This document shows, piece by piece, positions 53,305 through 62,522 of a stretch of DNA of 64,000 nucleotides. Numbering within the stretch: position 1 is the stretch's first letter; every line of letters begins with the position of its first letter. Under the pieces are notes generated by a model. The model saw only the letters and a list, made by a program, of their open reading frames with translations. It made no database searches and was not told the origin of the DNA. Source of the stretch: an uncultured Allomuricauda sp. (GTDB lineage Bacteria; Bacteroidota; Bacteroidia; Flavobacteriales; Flavobacteriaceae); contig NZ_CANMPQ010000002.1 in assembly GCF_947499695.1 (NCBI RefSeq), positions 682,001-746,000 of the forward strand, read 5' to 3'. A program made the translations under genes and the position numbers.

Positions 53305-53733
53305 CTACTCCAAAATTTTATGACCAATAATGGTAAAATAGGTTGAGGTATCCGTGCATAAAGATTCTTTTGCTTTTGCCTCTAAAACCATGTCTTTATC
53401 TAAACCTTCCGGATTAAAAAGAAAGGCAACAGTCAATTGTTGTTTGTTTGAAAGTTTTTGATTCAAACTACCTCCGGATTTTACGATATCTATGATTTCC
53501 ACAGTAGTAACATATTGCTTGGAAGACCCACAGATTTCTTTGTTACTTTCCATTTCACCAATCATTTTGACTTTGAAAATAACTTCGTTTGGGCCAAGTA
53601 ACTGCTGGTCGATTTCTATCTCTTCGTTTTGAACGGTTTCTTCATTTTGAGCATTTTCCTCTAGAGCAACAACATTTGATTTGTCACATGAATTTCCTAA
53701 AGCGAAAAGCAATAAAAAGATGAGGGGTTTCAT
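53305..53733 (-). CDS. Small lipoprotein, unknown function
   Basis: A 142-residue protein with a lipoprotein signal peptide (LLLFALGNSC, Cys16), then a Glu/Asn-rich linker and a beta-rich domain with two later Cys (KEICGSS and ESLCTDT), which may pair after export. No recognised family. It reads toward the fructokinase-like gene (47-base gap) and is separated from the type IX secreted protein by a terminator on the other side. Confidence 0.7.
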   Translation of the reverse strand: MKPLIFLLLFALGNSCDKSNVVALEENAQNEETVQNEEIEIDQQLLGPNEVIFKVKMIGEMESNKEICGSSKQYVTTVEIIDIVKSGGSLNQKLSNKQQLTVAFLFNPEGLDKDMVLEAKAKESLCTDTSTYFTIIGHKILE

Positions 53734-53783
53734 ATGTCTTGTTTTAAGGGATATACGTAAAAAGAATAGTATATGGATGTTAT

Positions 53784-53814
53784 AAAAAAGGCGCGATTTA
53801 ATCGCGCCTTTTTG
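53784..53814. terminator. Bidirectional intrinsic terminator
   Basis: AAGGCGCGATT pairs with AATCGCGCCTT, flanked by A and T runs. It ends the large secreted-protein gene on the minus strand. Confidence 0.88.
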
Positions 53815-53829
53815 TCAATGTATAAAAGA

Positions 53830-56800
53830 TTACTTCTTAACTATCTTAAAATCAGTATTGGTATTAGTTCCGATTATTTTAACGAAATAAACACCTGCAG
53901 GGCTGTTAGATGCATTCCAAACAAATGGCTCTGAACTGTCAACTTCTGTTTGTTCAAATACTTTTTGACCTAAAATATTAAAGATTTGGGTACTTAGTTT
54001 TGAATCTGTACTATTCTTAACAGCAAATGAGAATTGGTCTGCCGAAGGATTAGGCCAGACAGCGGTCACAATTTCAGGCTCAACCGTTGCCAAATTTTGC
54101 GGCGTGGTGTCTCCTGCAGTTTCTCCAGCTACTCCCGAAGGTGCTATTTCCACAGCTGTATCTCCGGTTGAAGCACTGTCAACGGTTCCAAAAATCTGGA
54201 ATATTTGATCTTCAGGTCCTCCACCAAACACAAGGCTCCTCGCGGTCCAATCCACTGCTCCAGTTCCGAACAGGTCCGCCGTATCCCTAAATGAAGATTC
54301 ATTTCCAATCAACCCGGCCTGAGTAGACCAGAACCATTGGGTCGCATCAGGTAAGAAATCCAAATTGGCATAAACAGACAACCAATAAGTTCCTGCTTGC
54401 AATACCACCTCCTCGGGAAGGTCTATACTTAGATTCGGATTGTTGGGGTCAGATGTTGGCACTACTGCTCCGCTAGTATAAACAAGCTCTCCGGGAGCTC
54501 CACCGTTATCGGTAAAAATTGCCACGGAAGCGCTGGTTAAAAGTGGACTGTTGTTTGCACCACCGAATGCTAGGATGTTATTTACTGTCCATTGACTTCC
54601 TTCAGGAACGATAAAATCATCTGCCGTTTGTAACAATGCTCCTCCAAAATCAGGAATCAGTTGGGAAGGACTACTGTTCACGGCTACATCATTTTGCTCG
54701 TAAATCGGAAACTCTGTAAGGGTAACCGTAAAGCCTTCGGAGACTTGCTCTCTTCCAGAAGTAGCGATAAGTCCGATTGCTGCAGAACCTTCCGTTCCAG
54801 GTGCAAAGGATAACTTTATAACATCATCTTCCAAAATCGCAGTGACCAAATCAGGATTTGAATTGGTCAATTCCACGGAAATTGGTCTTCCTCTTGAATT
54901 CACAAATAGGTCTTTTACATTGACCTCTTTATCGGGACTGCTTAATGGAAGAACCATGTCTTCCAACAAATAAGCAACACTCAATTTGGATTCTGGAGAA
55001 CGTGATGCATAGAACTTGGCATTGTAGATTCCATTTCCATGGGCCGCAACAGCAATAAACCCATCTTCACGAGTTCGTACTTGAGGAACCACCACATTTC
55101 CAACTATTGCAGGCTCACGATACCAGCGTGTGCGATCACCATTCAAATAGAATGACGCGTAAAGACCGGTACTTGTTCCAGCAAAATAGATATTATTGTT
55201 TCCGCTAATGGCGAACCAACGTACCGATGGTCCATTACCTGACCCATCCTTATTTTCTTCCAAGTTACCGCTAATACTTTGCCAGGTCTCACCGGCATTT
55301 CTACTCATAAAAATACTTTGGATTCCATAATTAGAGAATACCGCAACTACCATATCGGAGTTATTGGGATCCACATATATTTGGTTGATGTTCCCTTCTG
55401 GAAGACCTTTTCCTGATGAAATATCTACTGCGGGTTGATCATCAATATTAGCATTTTCAATTTTGAATATCATTCCCGAAGATGTCCCGTAATACAACCT
55501 GTTCGCTACCGGAAACCTGGAAACGTCCAAACCGGAAATAACCGATCCATCTGGCGTTGCAGTCTGCCCTTGCTCAACCCAATTTACAGAGGTTGGAGCA
55601 TTGGAGAACAGTGGAATTCCATCTAGGTCATTATTTCTCCACATTCTATCCCCTGCCGGCATATACATAATGTTGTCGTTGTTGGGGTCCAGAATGAAAG
55701 GAGCTACAAAATCAAATCCGGAAGCTCCGGCTGGTTGGACTCTTGTAAACGACACAAATTCACCGGCTTCGTCAAAGTTGAAACGGAACACCACTCCAAA
55801 TTGAGCAGAAACATATCGGGTACGCCCTCCATCAGCAATGGCATTAAATGAACCATCACCACCAAAATCTTCTTCCCAAGGATCACTTCCATTCGTGGAA
55901 TCTGTAAACCAAGTTCCATTATCCTGGAACCCTGCGAGTACATCTTGACTATTTCCTTCTGGATCTATGGATATTGCGTAAGGTTGGGTTGTTATGTATC
56001 CGTTGTTCAATGAGGTCCAACTTACCGGTTCGGTGGTTATGCTGATATCCTCAGTAACTTGAACTCCACCATCATTGGCTGAAATCGCTTTGTTAGGATT
56101 TGATGGTAAAAAGACCAAATTATGCTGATCAGGGTGATGGTTCGGATAAAGCGCGAAACTATCGGCGAAAATCGTGTAACCACCGATCCAGCTATCAAAC
56201 CCGGTAGGTGTTGTAAACCCAGTCGTAGATCTATAAAGGTTGGTTCCTCCCAAAAATATCAAATCAGGATTGGTGGGATGTACCTTAATTATCATGTTAT
56301 AAGCACCTTGAAGATTTAGGTTTCCAGCGCGACCTCCAATAGTTGTTGGAAGATTGGCTGTAAGATCTACCCATTGCTCTTCCGGAGTTTCGGCATCCGC
56401 CTGGTATCTCCAGAGAAAGGCTTCTCCGGCATTGCTTGCATCATAAGAAAAGAAATATACTCTATTCTCATCTGATGGGTCATAGGCCATCACTGTTCTT
56501 CCAAATGACGGAAACAAACCTTCCGGCGTAATGTTGGTCCATGTGTCCCCGTCTTGGGAGGTAAAAAATCCTGCATTTTCACCAGCAAAAATATCAGCTG
56601 TTGCATAGATTGTTCCTCCAGGGGTAATAATAACTTCTGTTTGACTATCGAATCCACTTGGTAAAACTTCGTCAAAGGATCTTGCGCCATTTTTTGAACG
56701 GAAGAGACCATCAAAAGTAGCGGCATATACATGTCCGTTCGCAGGATGAACGGCTAGACTATTGATCAAATCAAAGGAAGAGAAAGAAGTGACGTCGTTG

Positions 56801-57519
56801 TCCGAAGTGTTGCGCATTCTGAACCAACTTCGTCCGTTGTTATACGACTTGTAAATACCCGAACCTTGGTAGAAGGCACCAGGTGCACCTGCAGAATTCC
56901 CATATCGTTCACCCGAAGCATAATACCAAATATTTTGACGGTATTTTCTTGGATCCTGAACAATGGAAGTTATGCTAGGCGATTGTCTTTTGCGCGTTAC
57001 TCTTCTCCAAGTTTCACCGGAGTTGGTAGAGCGCCATAATCCGCCTGAAACCCCACCAGCAAGTATGGTATTTTCATTGCGCATGTCAATGGCAAGTGCA
57101 CGGGTTCTTCCCCCAACGTTTGCGGGCCCTCTGTTTCTAAAATAAAAGAACCTTTTTTTAGACGCTTCGCCCCCATATGTTTTTGACATTTGGGATTGAA
57201 TGTCGGTAGAATCTATTTTTCCTGAAAACTCGGCTTCTCTGTCAAGAATGCCTTGTGGAATTGTTTTGGTGAAAGGGTTTTGCACTTGTCGGAACTCATA
57301 TTCCAGACGGTCTAGTGCGCGATCTCCCACGGCTTGAGGTTTTACTCCGACAGGACCTTTTTTACTATCATAAATTTTTGATTTCTTATAAAGGTCATGA
57401 CCTTTTTGTGGAGCATCATCATGAGTCTTTTTCAATTGTTGGGCATTGACTCCTGAAGTAAGGAGAAAAAGTGCGCCCAATAAAAAGTACAATGGTTTAG
57501 TGAGTAGAGGTTTTTTCAT
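53830..57519 (-). CDS. Type IX secreted protein with sortilin/BNR-like propellers
   Basis: A 1229-residue protein with a signal peptide (LTSGVNAQQ) and a C-terminal type A sorting tail (VWPNPSADQFSFAV, FNILGQKVFEQ, NSPAGVYFVKI, final KIVKK), so it is exported by the type IX system. Between about 120 and 880 are repeats of the VPS10/BNR kind: GGVSGGLWRSTNSGETWRRV, SGIYKSYNNGRSW, MSRNAGETWQSIS and similar, each an Asp-box-like blade. A later beta-sandwich region carries LSSPDKEVNVKDLFV. It may bind or process a surface polymer; no catalytic motif is visible. It has a consensus promoter at 57531-57561 and its own terminator. Confidence 0.92.
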   Translation of the reverse strand: MKKPLLTKPLYFLLGALFLLTSGVNAQQLKKTHDDAPQKGHDLYKKSKIYDSKKGPVGVKPQAVGDRALDRLEYEFRQVQNPFTKTIPQGILDREAEFSGKIDSTDIQSQMSKTYGGEASKKRFFYFRNRGPANVGGRTRALAIDMRNENTILAGGVSGGLWRSTNSGETWRRVTRKRQSPSITSIVQDPRKYRQNIWYYASGERYGNSAGAPGAFYQGSGIYKSYNNGRSWFRMRNTSDNDVTSFSSFDLINSLAVHPANGHVYAATFDGLFRSKNGARSFDEVLPSGFDSQTEVIITPGGTIYATADIFAGENAGFFTSQDGDTWTNITPEGLFPSFGRTVMAYDPSDENRVYFFSYDASNAGEAFLWRYQADAETPEEQWVDLTANLPTTIGGRAGNLNLQGAYNMIIKVHPTNPDLIFLGGTNLYRSTTGFTTPTGFDSWIGGYTIFADSFALYPNHHPDQHNLVFLPSNPNKAISANDGGVQVTEDISITTEPVSWTSLNNGYITTQPYAISIDPEGNSQDVLAGFQDNGTWFTDSTNGSDPWEEDFGGDGSFNAIADGGRTRYVSAQFGVVFRFNFDEAGEFVSFTRVQPAGASGFDFVAPFILDPNNDNIMYMPAGDRMWRNNDLDGIPLFSNAPTSVNWVEQGQTATPDGSVISGLDVSRFPVANRLYYGTSSGMIFKIENANIDDQPAVDISSGKGLPEGNINQIYVDPNNSDMVVAVFSNYGIQSIFMSRNAGETWQSISGNLEENKDGSGNGPSVRWFAISGNNNIYFAGTSTGLYASFYLNGDRTRWYREPAIVGNVVVPQVRTREDGFIAVAAHGNGIYNAKFYASRSPESKLSVAYLLEDMVLPLSSPDKEVNVKDLFVNSRGRPISVELTNSNPDLVTAILEDDVIKLSFAPGTEGSAAIGLIATSGREQVSEGFTVTLTEFPIYEQNDVAVNSSPSQLIPDFGGALLQTADDFIVPEGSQWTVNNILAFGGANNSPLLTSASVAIFTDNGGAPGELVYTSGAVVPTSDPNNPNLSIDLPEEVVLQAGTYWLSVYANLDFLPDATQWFWSTQAGLIGNESSFRDTADLFGTGAVDWTARSLVFGGGPEDQIFQIFGTVDSASTGDTAVEIAPSGVAGETAGDTTPQNLATVEPEIVTAVWPNPSADQFSFAVKNSTDSKLSTQIFNILGQKVFEQTEVDSSEPFVWNASNSPAGVYFVKIIGTNTNTDFKIVKK

Positions 57520-57530
57520 ATAGTTCTGAT

Positions 57531-57561
57531 TAAAAATAAATTAGCATAGTAATATAACAAA
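57531..57561 (-). promoter_or_regulatory. Promoter of the type IX secreted protein gene
   Basis: On the minus strand TTTG (57561-57558), exactly 19 bases, then TATTTTTA (57538-57531), 11 bases before the ATG. The short distance implies a short leader or leaderless start. Confidence 0.6.
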
Positions 57562-57725
57562 AATCAATATACGTGTTAAATAATTCTGTATAGAATCGAT
57601 GAAATACCTTGTTAATGGAAACTTAAAACGTATTAATGGTTTTAGAAGGATATCATTAATAAAAACTTTACGTCAAATTTTAGCGGTCAATTTTTTTGTT
57701 ATGTATCATTGCCAAAAATTTCGTC

Positions 57726-58451
57726 ATGCGGACATTGGTTGTGGGAGATATCCATTCAGGATTGAGAGCATTGAAGCAGCTCATGGAGAGAGCTGATGTA
57801 AATAGCGAAGACCACTTGATTTTTCTGGGAGATTATGTTGATGGCTGGAGCACGGCCGTGGAAACAGTAGATTTTTTGATTGGTTTGAATAAAACTCACA
57901 ATTGCACCTTTATTAGAGGAAACCATGATGAACTCTGCAGACATTGGTTATTGACGAAGGAAGAGAATCCGCAATGGCTTGCCCATGGAGGTACGGCAAC
58001 ACGTGATTCTTATCTCGAAGCTGGAAGAGAAAACTGGAAACCCCATCTTGACTTCTATGCTGGATTGAAAAACTATTTTTTAGATGACGACAACAGACTT
58101 TACCTTCATGCAGGATATACCAATTTAAAAGGGGTTGATTTTGAATATTTTGACCAGCTCTTCTATTGGGACCGCACATTGTGGGAACTGGCTAGAGCAT
58201 TAGACCCTCAATTAAAACGTGAAGACCCTAATTTCCCCAAAAGGTTAACTCATTATAAAGAGATTTTTATTGGCCACACTCCAATTTCAAAGAAAACAAC
58301 CGCTACCCCTTTAAGAGGTGCAAATGTGTGGAATGTCGATACGGGAGCTGCCTTTAAGGGTCAGCTTACGATGATGGATGTAGAAACAAAACAATTTTGG
58401 CAAAGCGACCCAGTTCACATCTTTTATCCAGGAGAAAGGGGAAGGAACTAA
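57726..58451 (+). CDS. Metallophosphoesterase (PPP-type phosphatase)
   Basis: A 241-residue protein started at ATG 57726 (MRTLVVGDIHSGLRAL); the frame is open 10 codons further. Metal motifs in order: GDIHSG, FLGDYVDGW, FIRGNHDELC, then His in IFIGHTPIS, as in serine/threonine phosphatases and ApaH/PrpE-like bis-nucleoside tetraphosphatases. Substrate not determined. Its stop overlaps the convergent HhH gene by 4 bases. Confidence 0.9.
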   Translation: MRTLVVGDIHSGLRALKQLMERADVNSEDHLIFLGDYVDGWSTAVETVDFLIGLNKTHNCTFIRGNHDELCRHWLLTKEENPQWLAHGGTATRDSYLEAGRENWKPHLDFYAGLKNYFLDDDNRLYLHAGYTNLKGVDFEYFDQLFYWDRTLWELARALDPQLKREDPNFPKRLTHYKEIFIGHTPISKKTTATPLRGANVWNVDTGAAFKGQLTMMDVETKQFWQSDPVHIFYPGERGRN

Positions 58452-58981
58452 AACTTTCCTGACTTGTGCTTTATTTGCCATTTGGCCAATTCTTCCCACT
58501 GTCCTTTGTAGGCCATTTTCGCTTGCATGGGCCATGAGGCGGGGTCATGTATCCGGTATCTTTTACCGGCTGAAGTCAACAATTCTTGACACTTTACAGT
58601 GGAAGTTTCAGATAGTGCTTTCCAAGTCTTAATACCTTGACCGTGAAACAATCCTTGGATTTTCGGGCCAATTCCTTCAACTAGAGTAAGGTCGTTTTCT
58701 TTTATCTTTTTTCCGAAAGCCTCTTTGGCCGCGGTCGCATTGAATTTGTTTTCAGTTAAGGCCGAAGGTGTTTCAACTTTTGGTGGAGTGATTACTTGGG
58801 ATTGTTCTTTTTGACATGCTTCTAACTGCGTTTTGAGGGTCTCGTTCTCACTTTGCAACAGCTCCATCTCTTTATCAGATGAACTTTTTGCTTTGCCCCA
58901 ATAGGAACCAATAATTCCACCCATGAGTCCAACTAAAACCACAAGGGCCCAATACCAAATATTTATATGTTCAAAATCCAT
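58448..58981 (-). CDS. Membrane-anchored helix-hairpin-helix protein
   Basis: A 177-residue protein from ATG 58981 (MDFEHINIWYWALVVLVGLM). It has one N-terminal transmembrane helix (about 9-27, ending GSYWG), a coiled-coil-like stretch (DKEMELLQSENETLKTQ), then a C-terminal domain with LTLVEGIGPKIQGLFHGQG, a helix-hairpin-helix of the type found in putative 5' DNA nucleases (COG3743), without obvious catalytic residues. It probably binds DNA near the membrane. Its role in Flavobacteriaceae is unknown. Confidence 0.8.
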   Translation of the reverse strand: MDFEHINIWYWALVVLVGLMGGIIGSYWGKAKSSSDKEMELLQSENETLKTQLEACQKEQSQVITPPKVETPSALTENKFNATAAKEAFGKKIKENDLTLVEGIGPKIQGLFHGQGIKTWKALSETSTVKCQELLTSAGKRYRIHDPASWPMQAKMAYKGQWEELAKWQIKHKSGKF

Positions 58982-59112
58982 TATTATGGGGTTAGTCTTA
59001 GTTATCTGCACCTACAAAGTATTAAAAAAATGCTAAAAAAGAGGAGTTTAACCCAAAGAATGTGAGTTGCTTACGAAGATATCCGTCAGAATCCAACAAT
59101 GCACATCAACTA

Positions 59113-59217
59113 ATGACGAACAAAAAAGAACCAATCATACAATTTTTTAGACCAGTGATACCATCCTTGTATTGGAGCAGGAAAATTATGCAGAAATTTG
59201 AGGTATATATTAGGTAA
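59113..59217 (+). CDS. Possible small ORF, 34 residues
   Basis: ATG 59113 to TAA 59217 in an otherwise gene-free gap. It encodes a basic peptide with aromatic residues (FFRPVIPSLYWSRKI). The next bases form a hairpin with T run and a second terminator follows. There is no match I recognise. It may be a true small protein, or the region may be an RNA gene. Confidence 0.25.
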   Translation: MTNKKEPIIQFFRPVIPSLYWSRKIMQKFEVYIR

Positions 59218-59219
59218 GG

Positions 59220-59352
59220 AACCCTATTTCTCCCGACGAAGTTCCGGCATTGAAGTAGGGTTTAATTTTTTTAAAGTTTGAGTTAGTTAAGTTGGTTTTA
59301 TAAGAACCGCCTATTTTCCAAGTTCGTCGAAAATAGGCGGATTTTCTTTTTT
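59220..59352 (+). ncRNA. Structured region with two hairpins and no recognised gene
   Basis: In the gap of about 370 bases between the HhH gene and the dehydrogenase gene, AACCCTA (59220-59226) pairs with TAGGGTT (59256-59262), followed by a T run. CCGCCTATTTTC (59307-59318) pairs perfectly with GAAAATAGGCGG (59329-59340), followed by TTTTCTTTTTT. The first loop holds CGACGAA (59234-59240), which is complementary to TTCGTCG at 59323-59329 in the second loop and its closing pair. This would suit a plus-strand small RNA with two terminators, or the 3' end of minus-strand transcripts. Confidence 0.4.
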
Positions 59353-60904
59353 ATAGATCAAACTTTATTCCCTGTGCCAAGGGAAGCTTGGTAGTATAAT
59401 TGATTGTGTTTGTCTGCCTTCTCATATAAACTTTCCATGCATCGGAACCACTTTCACGGCCTCCGCCGGTTTCTTTTTCACCTCCGAAAGCTCCTCCTAT
59501 TTCAGCTCCTGAGGTACCAATGTTTACGTTGGCAATTCCACAATCACTTCCGGAAGCAGATAAAAAGCGCTCAGCCTCCCTTAAGTTATTAGTCATGATT
59601 GCAGAAGAAAGACCTTGCACAACACCATTTTGTTGAGCAATGGCACTCTCAACTTCACCTGAATATTTTAGCAAGTATAAAATTGGAGCGAAAGTTTCTT
59701 CTTGAACAATTTCAAAAGAGTTCGAAGCTTCAACTATTGCCGGTTGCACATAGCAACCACTTTCGTAACCTTCACCCGTAAGTACTCCACCTTCAACCAA
59801 GATGTTTCCGCCTTCTTTTTTGGCTTCCTCGAGAGCTTTGGTGTACATATTAACCGCATCCGTATCTATAAGTGGTCCAACATGATTGTTCTCATCCAAG
59901 GGGTTTCCGATACGAAGCTGCTTGTAGGCATCCGTAATGGCAGTCTTCACTTGGTCATAGATTGATTCATGAATAATCAGTCTTCGTGTAGAGGTGCAAC
60001 GCTGACCTGCCGTACCTACGGCCCCAAAAACTGCTCCAATAACAGTCATTTTGATATCGGCTTCAGGAGTAACAATAATGGCATTGTTCCCACCAAGCTC
60101 TAAAAGTGACTTTCCTAATCGTGCGGCTACGGCCTGAGCTACAATTTTTCCCATACGAATAGACCCCGTAGCTGAAACTAAAGGAATTCTTTTATCGTTG
60201 GTCATATATTCCCCAACCTTATAGTCGCCATTGATAAGACAAGAAATTCCTTCTGGTAAATTATTTTTCTTTAAAATATCTGCAATAATGTTCTGGCAAG
60301 CTATGCCGCACATTGGAGTTTTTTCAGAGGGTTTCCATACGCAGACATCGCCACATATCCAGGCAAGAGCTGTATTCCAAGCCCAAACCGCAACAGGAAA
60401 GTTAAAGGCCGATATGATACCAACAACACCTAATGGGTGATATTGCTCATACATTCTATGGCCAGGTCTTTCAGAATGCATGGTCAGCCCGTGCAACTGT
60501 CTTGAAAGCCCTACTGCGAAATCACAGATGTCTATCATCTCTTGAACCTCTCCCAAACCTTCTTGATAGGATTTTCCCATTTCATAGGAAACCAATTTTC
60601 CCAAAGGTTCTTTCAGCTCGCGAAGTTTATCTCCAAATTGTCTGACAATTTCTCCTCTTTGTGGAGCAGGAACCAAACGCCATTCTGAAAAGGCTGAGGT
60701 CGCAGCATCCATAACTTTTTCATAGTCTGCTTTGGAAGTGGTTTTTACCTTTCCGATGAGGTCACCATCAACCGGTGAATACGATTCGATTACCTCACCT
60801 GAACCAAAGTTTTTAGAACCAGTTGAAGTTCCATCGTTTACTTCTGTTAGCCCAAGTTGTTTTAGGGCTTCGGCCATTCCAAAAGCCGTTGCAATTTTTG
60901 ACAT
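59351..60904 (-). CDS. Aldehyde dehydrogenase, ALDH7 (alpha-aminoadipic semialdehyde dehydrogenase-like)
   Basis: A 517-residue NAD-dependent dehydrogenase of full family length. Catalytic Cys is in GTAGQRCTSTRR at about 303-314, general-base Glu in LLELGGNNAI at about 268-277, and cofactor residues in SAFNFPVAVWAWN and ATGSIRMG. The C-terminal part NIGTSGAEIGGAFGG, then KETGGGRESGSDAWK, is diagnostic of the antiquitin (ALDH7) family, which oxidises alpha-aminoadipic semialdehyde in lysine breakdown. It heads a minus-strand run 73 bases after the DUF1304 gene. Confidence 0.93.
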   Translation of the reverse strand: MSKIATAFGMAEALKQLGLTEVNDGTSTGSKNFGSGEVIESYSPVDGDLIGKVKTTSKADYEKVMDAATSAFSEWRLVPAPQRGEIVRQFGDKLRELKEPLGKLVSYEMGKSYQEGLGEVQEMIDICDFAVGLSRQLHGLTMHSERPGHRMYEQYHPLGVVGIISAFNFPVAVWAWNTALAWICGDVCVWKPSEKTPMCGIACQNIIADILKKNNLPEGISCLINGDYKVGEYMTNDKRIPLVSATGSIRMGKIVAQAVAARLGKSLLELGGNNAIIVTPEADIKMTVIGAVFGAVGTAGQRCTSTRRLIIHESIYDQVKTAITDAYKQLRIGNPLDENNHVGPLIDTDAVNMYTKALEEAKKEGGNILVEGGVLTGEGYESGCYVQPAIVEASNSFEIVQEETFAPILYLLKYSGEVESAIAQQNGVVQGLSSAIMTNNLREAERFLSASGSDCGIANVNIGTSGAEIGGAFGGEKETGGGRESGSDAWKVYMRRQTNTINYTTKLPLAQGIKFDL

Positions 60905-60977
60905 TTATAACTTTTTAAGCGTGAATTGTTATATTTTTTCAAAACTACAAATAATACGAGAGAGTGAAACCAAGTTT

Positions 60978-61355
60978 TTAAAGGAAATGCGATAAAAGCA
61001 AAAGTGCAATTCCAATTAGTGCTGGCAGTGCTTGAACAGTGAATATTTTTTTGGAAGCGGTAAGGGCTCCAAATATTCCAGCTACTGCAACACACCCTAA
61101 AAAAAACAAGGCAACGTATAATTGCCATTCTTGGTTTGTGATCAATAGAGACCAAATGAGCCCAGCAGATAAAAAACCATTATAAAGTCCTTGGTTTGCA
61201 GCCAATGTTTTGGTGGGCTCAAAAAGATGCTCGGGTAGGGAGCGAAATACTTTTTTGGCTTTGGTTGTCCAAGCAAACATCTCTAACCACAAAAAATAGA
61301 GATGCAAGATCGCAACTAGTGCAATGAAGAATTTTCCGGCTATAAGCATAATCAA
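60978..61355 (-). CDS. DUF1304 family membrane protein
   Basis: A 125-residue protein with four hydrophobic segments: about 3-22, 53-70, 78-98 and 106-124. The conserved WLEMFAWTT at about 23-31 and NQGLYNGFLSAGL at about 54-66 identify DUF1304. Function unknown. Its ATG overlaps the stop of the 3-hydroxyanthranilate dioxygenase gene by 4 bases, so it is translated with it, though no biochemical link is known. Confidence 0.88.
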   Translation of the reverse strand: MIMLIAGKFFIALVAILHLYFLWLEMFAWTTKAKKVFRSLPEHLFEPTKTLAANQGLYNGFLSAGLIWSLLITNQEWQLYVALFFLGCVAVAGIFGALTASKKIFTVQALPALIGIALLLLSHFL

Positions 61356-61891
61356 TCTTTTGCTATAAAACGTTCATCAACGGGCATGGTAGTGCCACAA
61401 TTATCACAGGTACGGAGCTCTTCGGAAGCATAAAAATGCTCGAAATGTCCTAAAAAATCTTTCTCAATATCGTTGAGGGTAAAATATGCCTCATACAATT
61501 TATGGTTACAGTTATCACAAAACCAAAGCAAACCGTCATCTACATTCATCTCTGCTCTTTTTCGCTCCACAACTAAACCAATGGATCCTTCATGGCGAAC
61601 TGGTGAATGGGGAACTTTGGCAGGGTGAAGGTACATATCGCCTGGACCCAATTGCATGGTTTTTTTCTGACCATCTTCCTGAATATGAACCTCAATAGTA
61701 CCTTCCAATTGGTAAAAGAGTTCTTCAGTTTCATTGTAGTGGTAGTCCTTTCGCGCATTGGGTCCAGCTACAATCATTACAATGTAATCACCTGCATCTT
61801 TATAAAGATTTCGATTGCCCACAGGAGGTTTTAGGGTATCTCGATTTTCCTCTATCCACTTATTAAGATTAAATGGGGACAGTATAGCCAT
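61352..61891 (-). CDS. nbaC: 3-hydroxyanthranilate 3,4-dioxygenase
   Basis: A 179-residue cupin dioxygenase opening the ring of 3-hydroxyanthranilate in the kynurenine route of tryptophan breakdown (toward quinolinate or 2-aminomuconate). Catalytic iron ligands are in DYHYNETEELFYQLEG and HPAKVPHSPVRH at about 48-62 and 91-102. The C-terminal rubredoxin-like site has two CxxC pairs, FCDNCNHKLY and CDNCGTTMP, as in bacterial enzymes. N-terminal PFNLNKWIEENR is typical. No other kynurenine gene is in the window. Confidence 0.95.
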   Translation of the reverse strand: MAILSPFNLNKWIEENRDTLKPPVGNRNLYKDAGDYIVMIVAGPNARKDYHYNETEELFYQLEGTIEVHIQEDGQKKTMQLGPGDMYLHPAKVPHSPVRHEGSIGLVVERKRAEMNVDDGLLWFCDNCNHKLYEAYFTLNDIEKDFLGHFEHFYASEELRTCDNCGTTMPVDERFIAKD

Positions 61892-61944
61892 TTCACAATG
61901 ATTTTGCGAAAGGTATAAAAACTTTTTGCAACATACACCTTAAC

Positions 61945-61975
61945 AAAAAAGACCTGCAATTTGCAGGTCTTTTTT
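61945..61975. terminator. Bidirectional intrinsic terminator
   Basis: AAAAAAGACCTGCAA pairs perfectly with TTGCAGGTCTTTTTT. It ends the CAP-domain gene and is flanked by the dioxygenase gene start. Confidence 0.88.
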
Positions 61976-61997
61976 AGCACTAATTATAACAACTGTT

Positions 61998-62522
61998 TTA
62001 TGGGTTGTCTGGTTCTACCTTCATGAATATTTGGGTAAAGTATGGGCGTCCATCTTTATCCAGTTGTACACTCAAAGTAGTATGTGTGAAGGGTTTTTCT
62101 AGGGTTTCTTTATGTGAGCTGCTGTTCAACCATCCGTCTACCACCAATTCTGCAGTGGTATAAAATCTAGCTACATTTTCTCCAATCTCAACCGCACTGA
62201 TTTCTGAGGCAATTCCTGAAGCTCGCTGGGCAAAATTGTCATGACTCAATGTGTTTTTTGAAATCATATAGACATTATGGTCTTTAGCATATTTATAAGA
62301 TGAAGGACTAGATATCAAGGTTGAAGCACCTATAGATAATCGATGTTCATTGACCATATCAAGAACCTCCTCTTCCATTTTGGAAGCGTCGATAATCACT
62401 TTTTCATTACCAGGAAATGAACCTGAAAGATCGGTTTGCTCTTCAACTTCTGAAGATTTGCTGCATGTACTGAGCACCACCACGGAAGCCGCGGCTATAA
62501 AAGCGTAATATATTTTTTTCAT
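61998..62522 (-). CDS. CAP (SCP/PR-1) domain lipoprotein
   Basis: A 174-residue protein from ATG 62522 (MKKIYYAFIAAASVV) with a lipoprotein signal (VVLSTCSK). The CAP domain covers about 50-170: MVNEHRLSIG, a conserved His in KNTLSHDNFAQRASG, Glu in VEIGENVARF, VVDGWLNSSSHKETL, and a C-terminal FTQIFMKV. It is anchored outside the inner membrane. Bacterial CAP proteins are of uncertain function, some linked to lipid or sterol binding. Confidence 0.88.
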   Translation of the reverse strand: MKKIYYAFIAAASVVVLSTCSKSSEVEEQTDLSGSFPGNEKVIIDASKMEEEVLDMVNEHRLSIGASTLISSPSSYKYAKDHNVYMISKNTLSHDNFAQRASGIASEISAVEIGENVARFYTTAELVVDGWLNSSSHKETLEKPFTHTTLSVQLDKDGRPYFTQIFMKVEPDNP

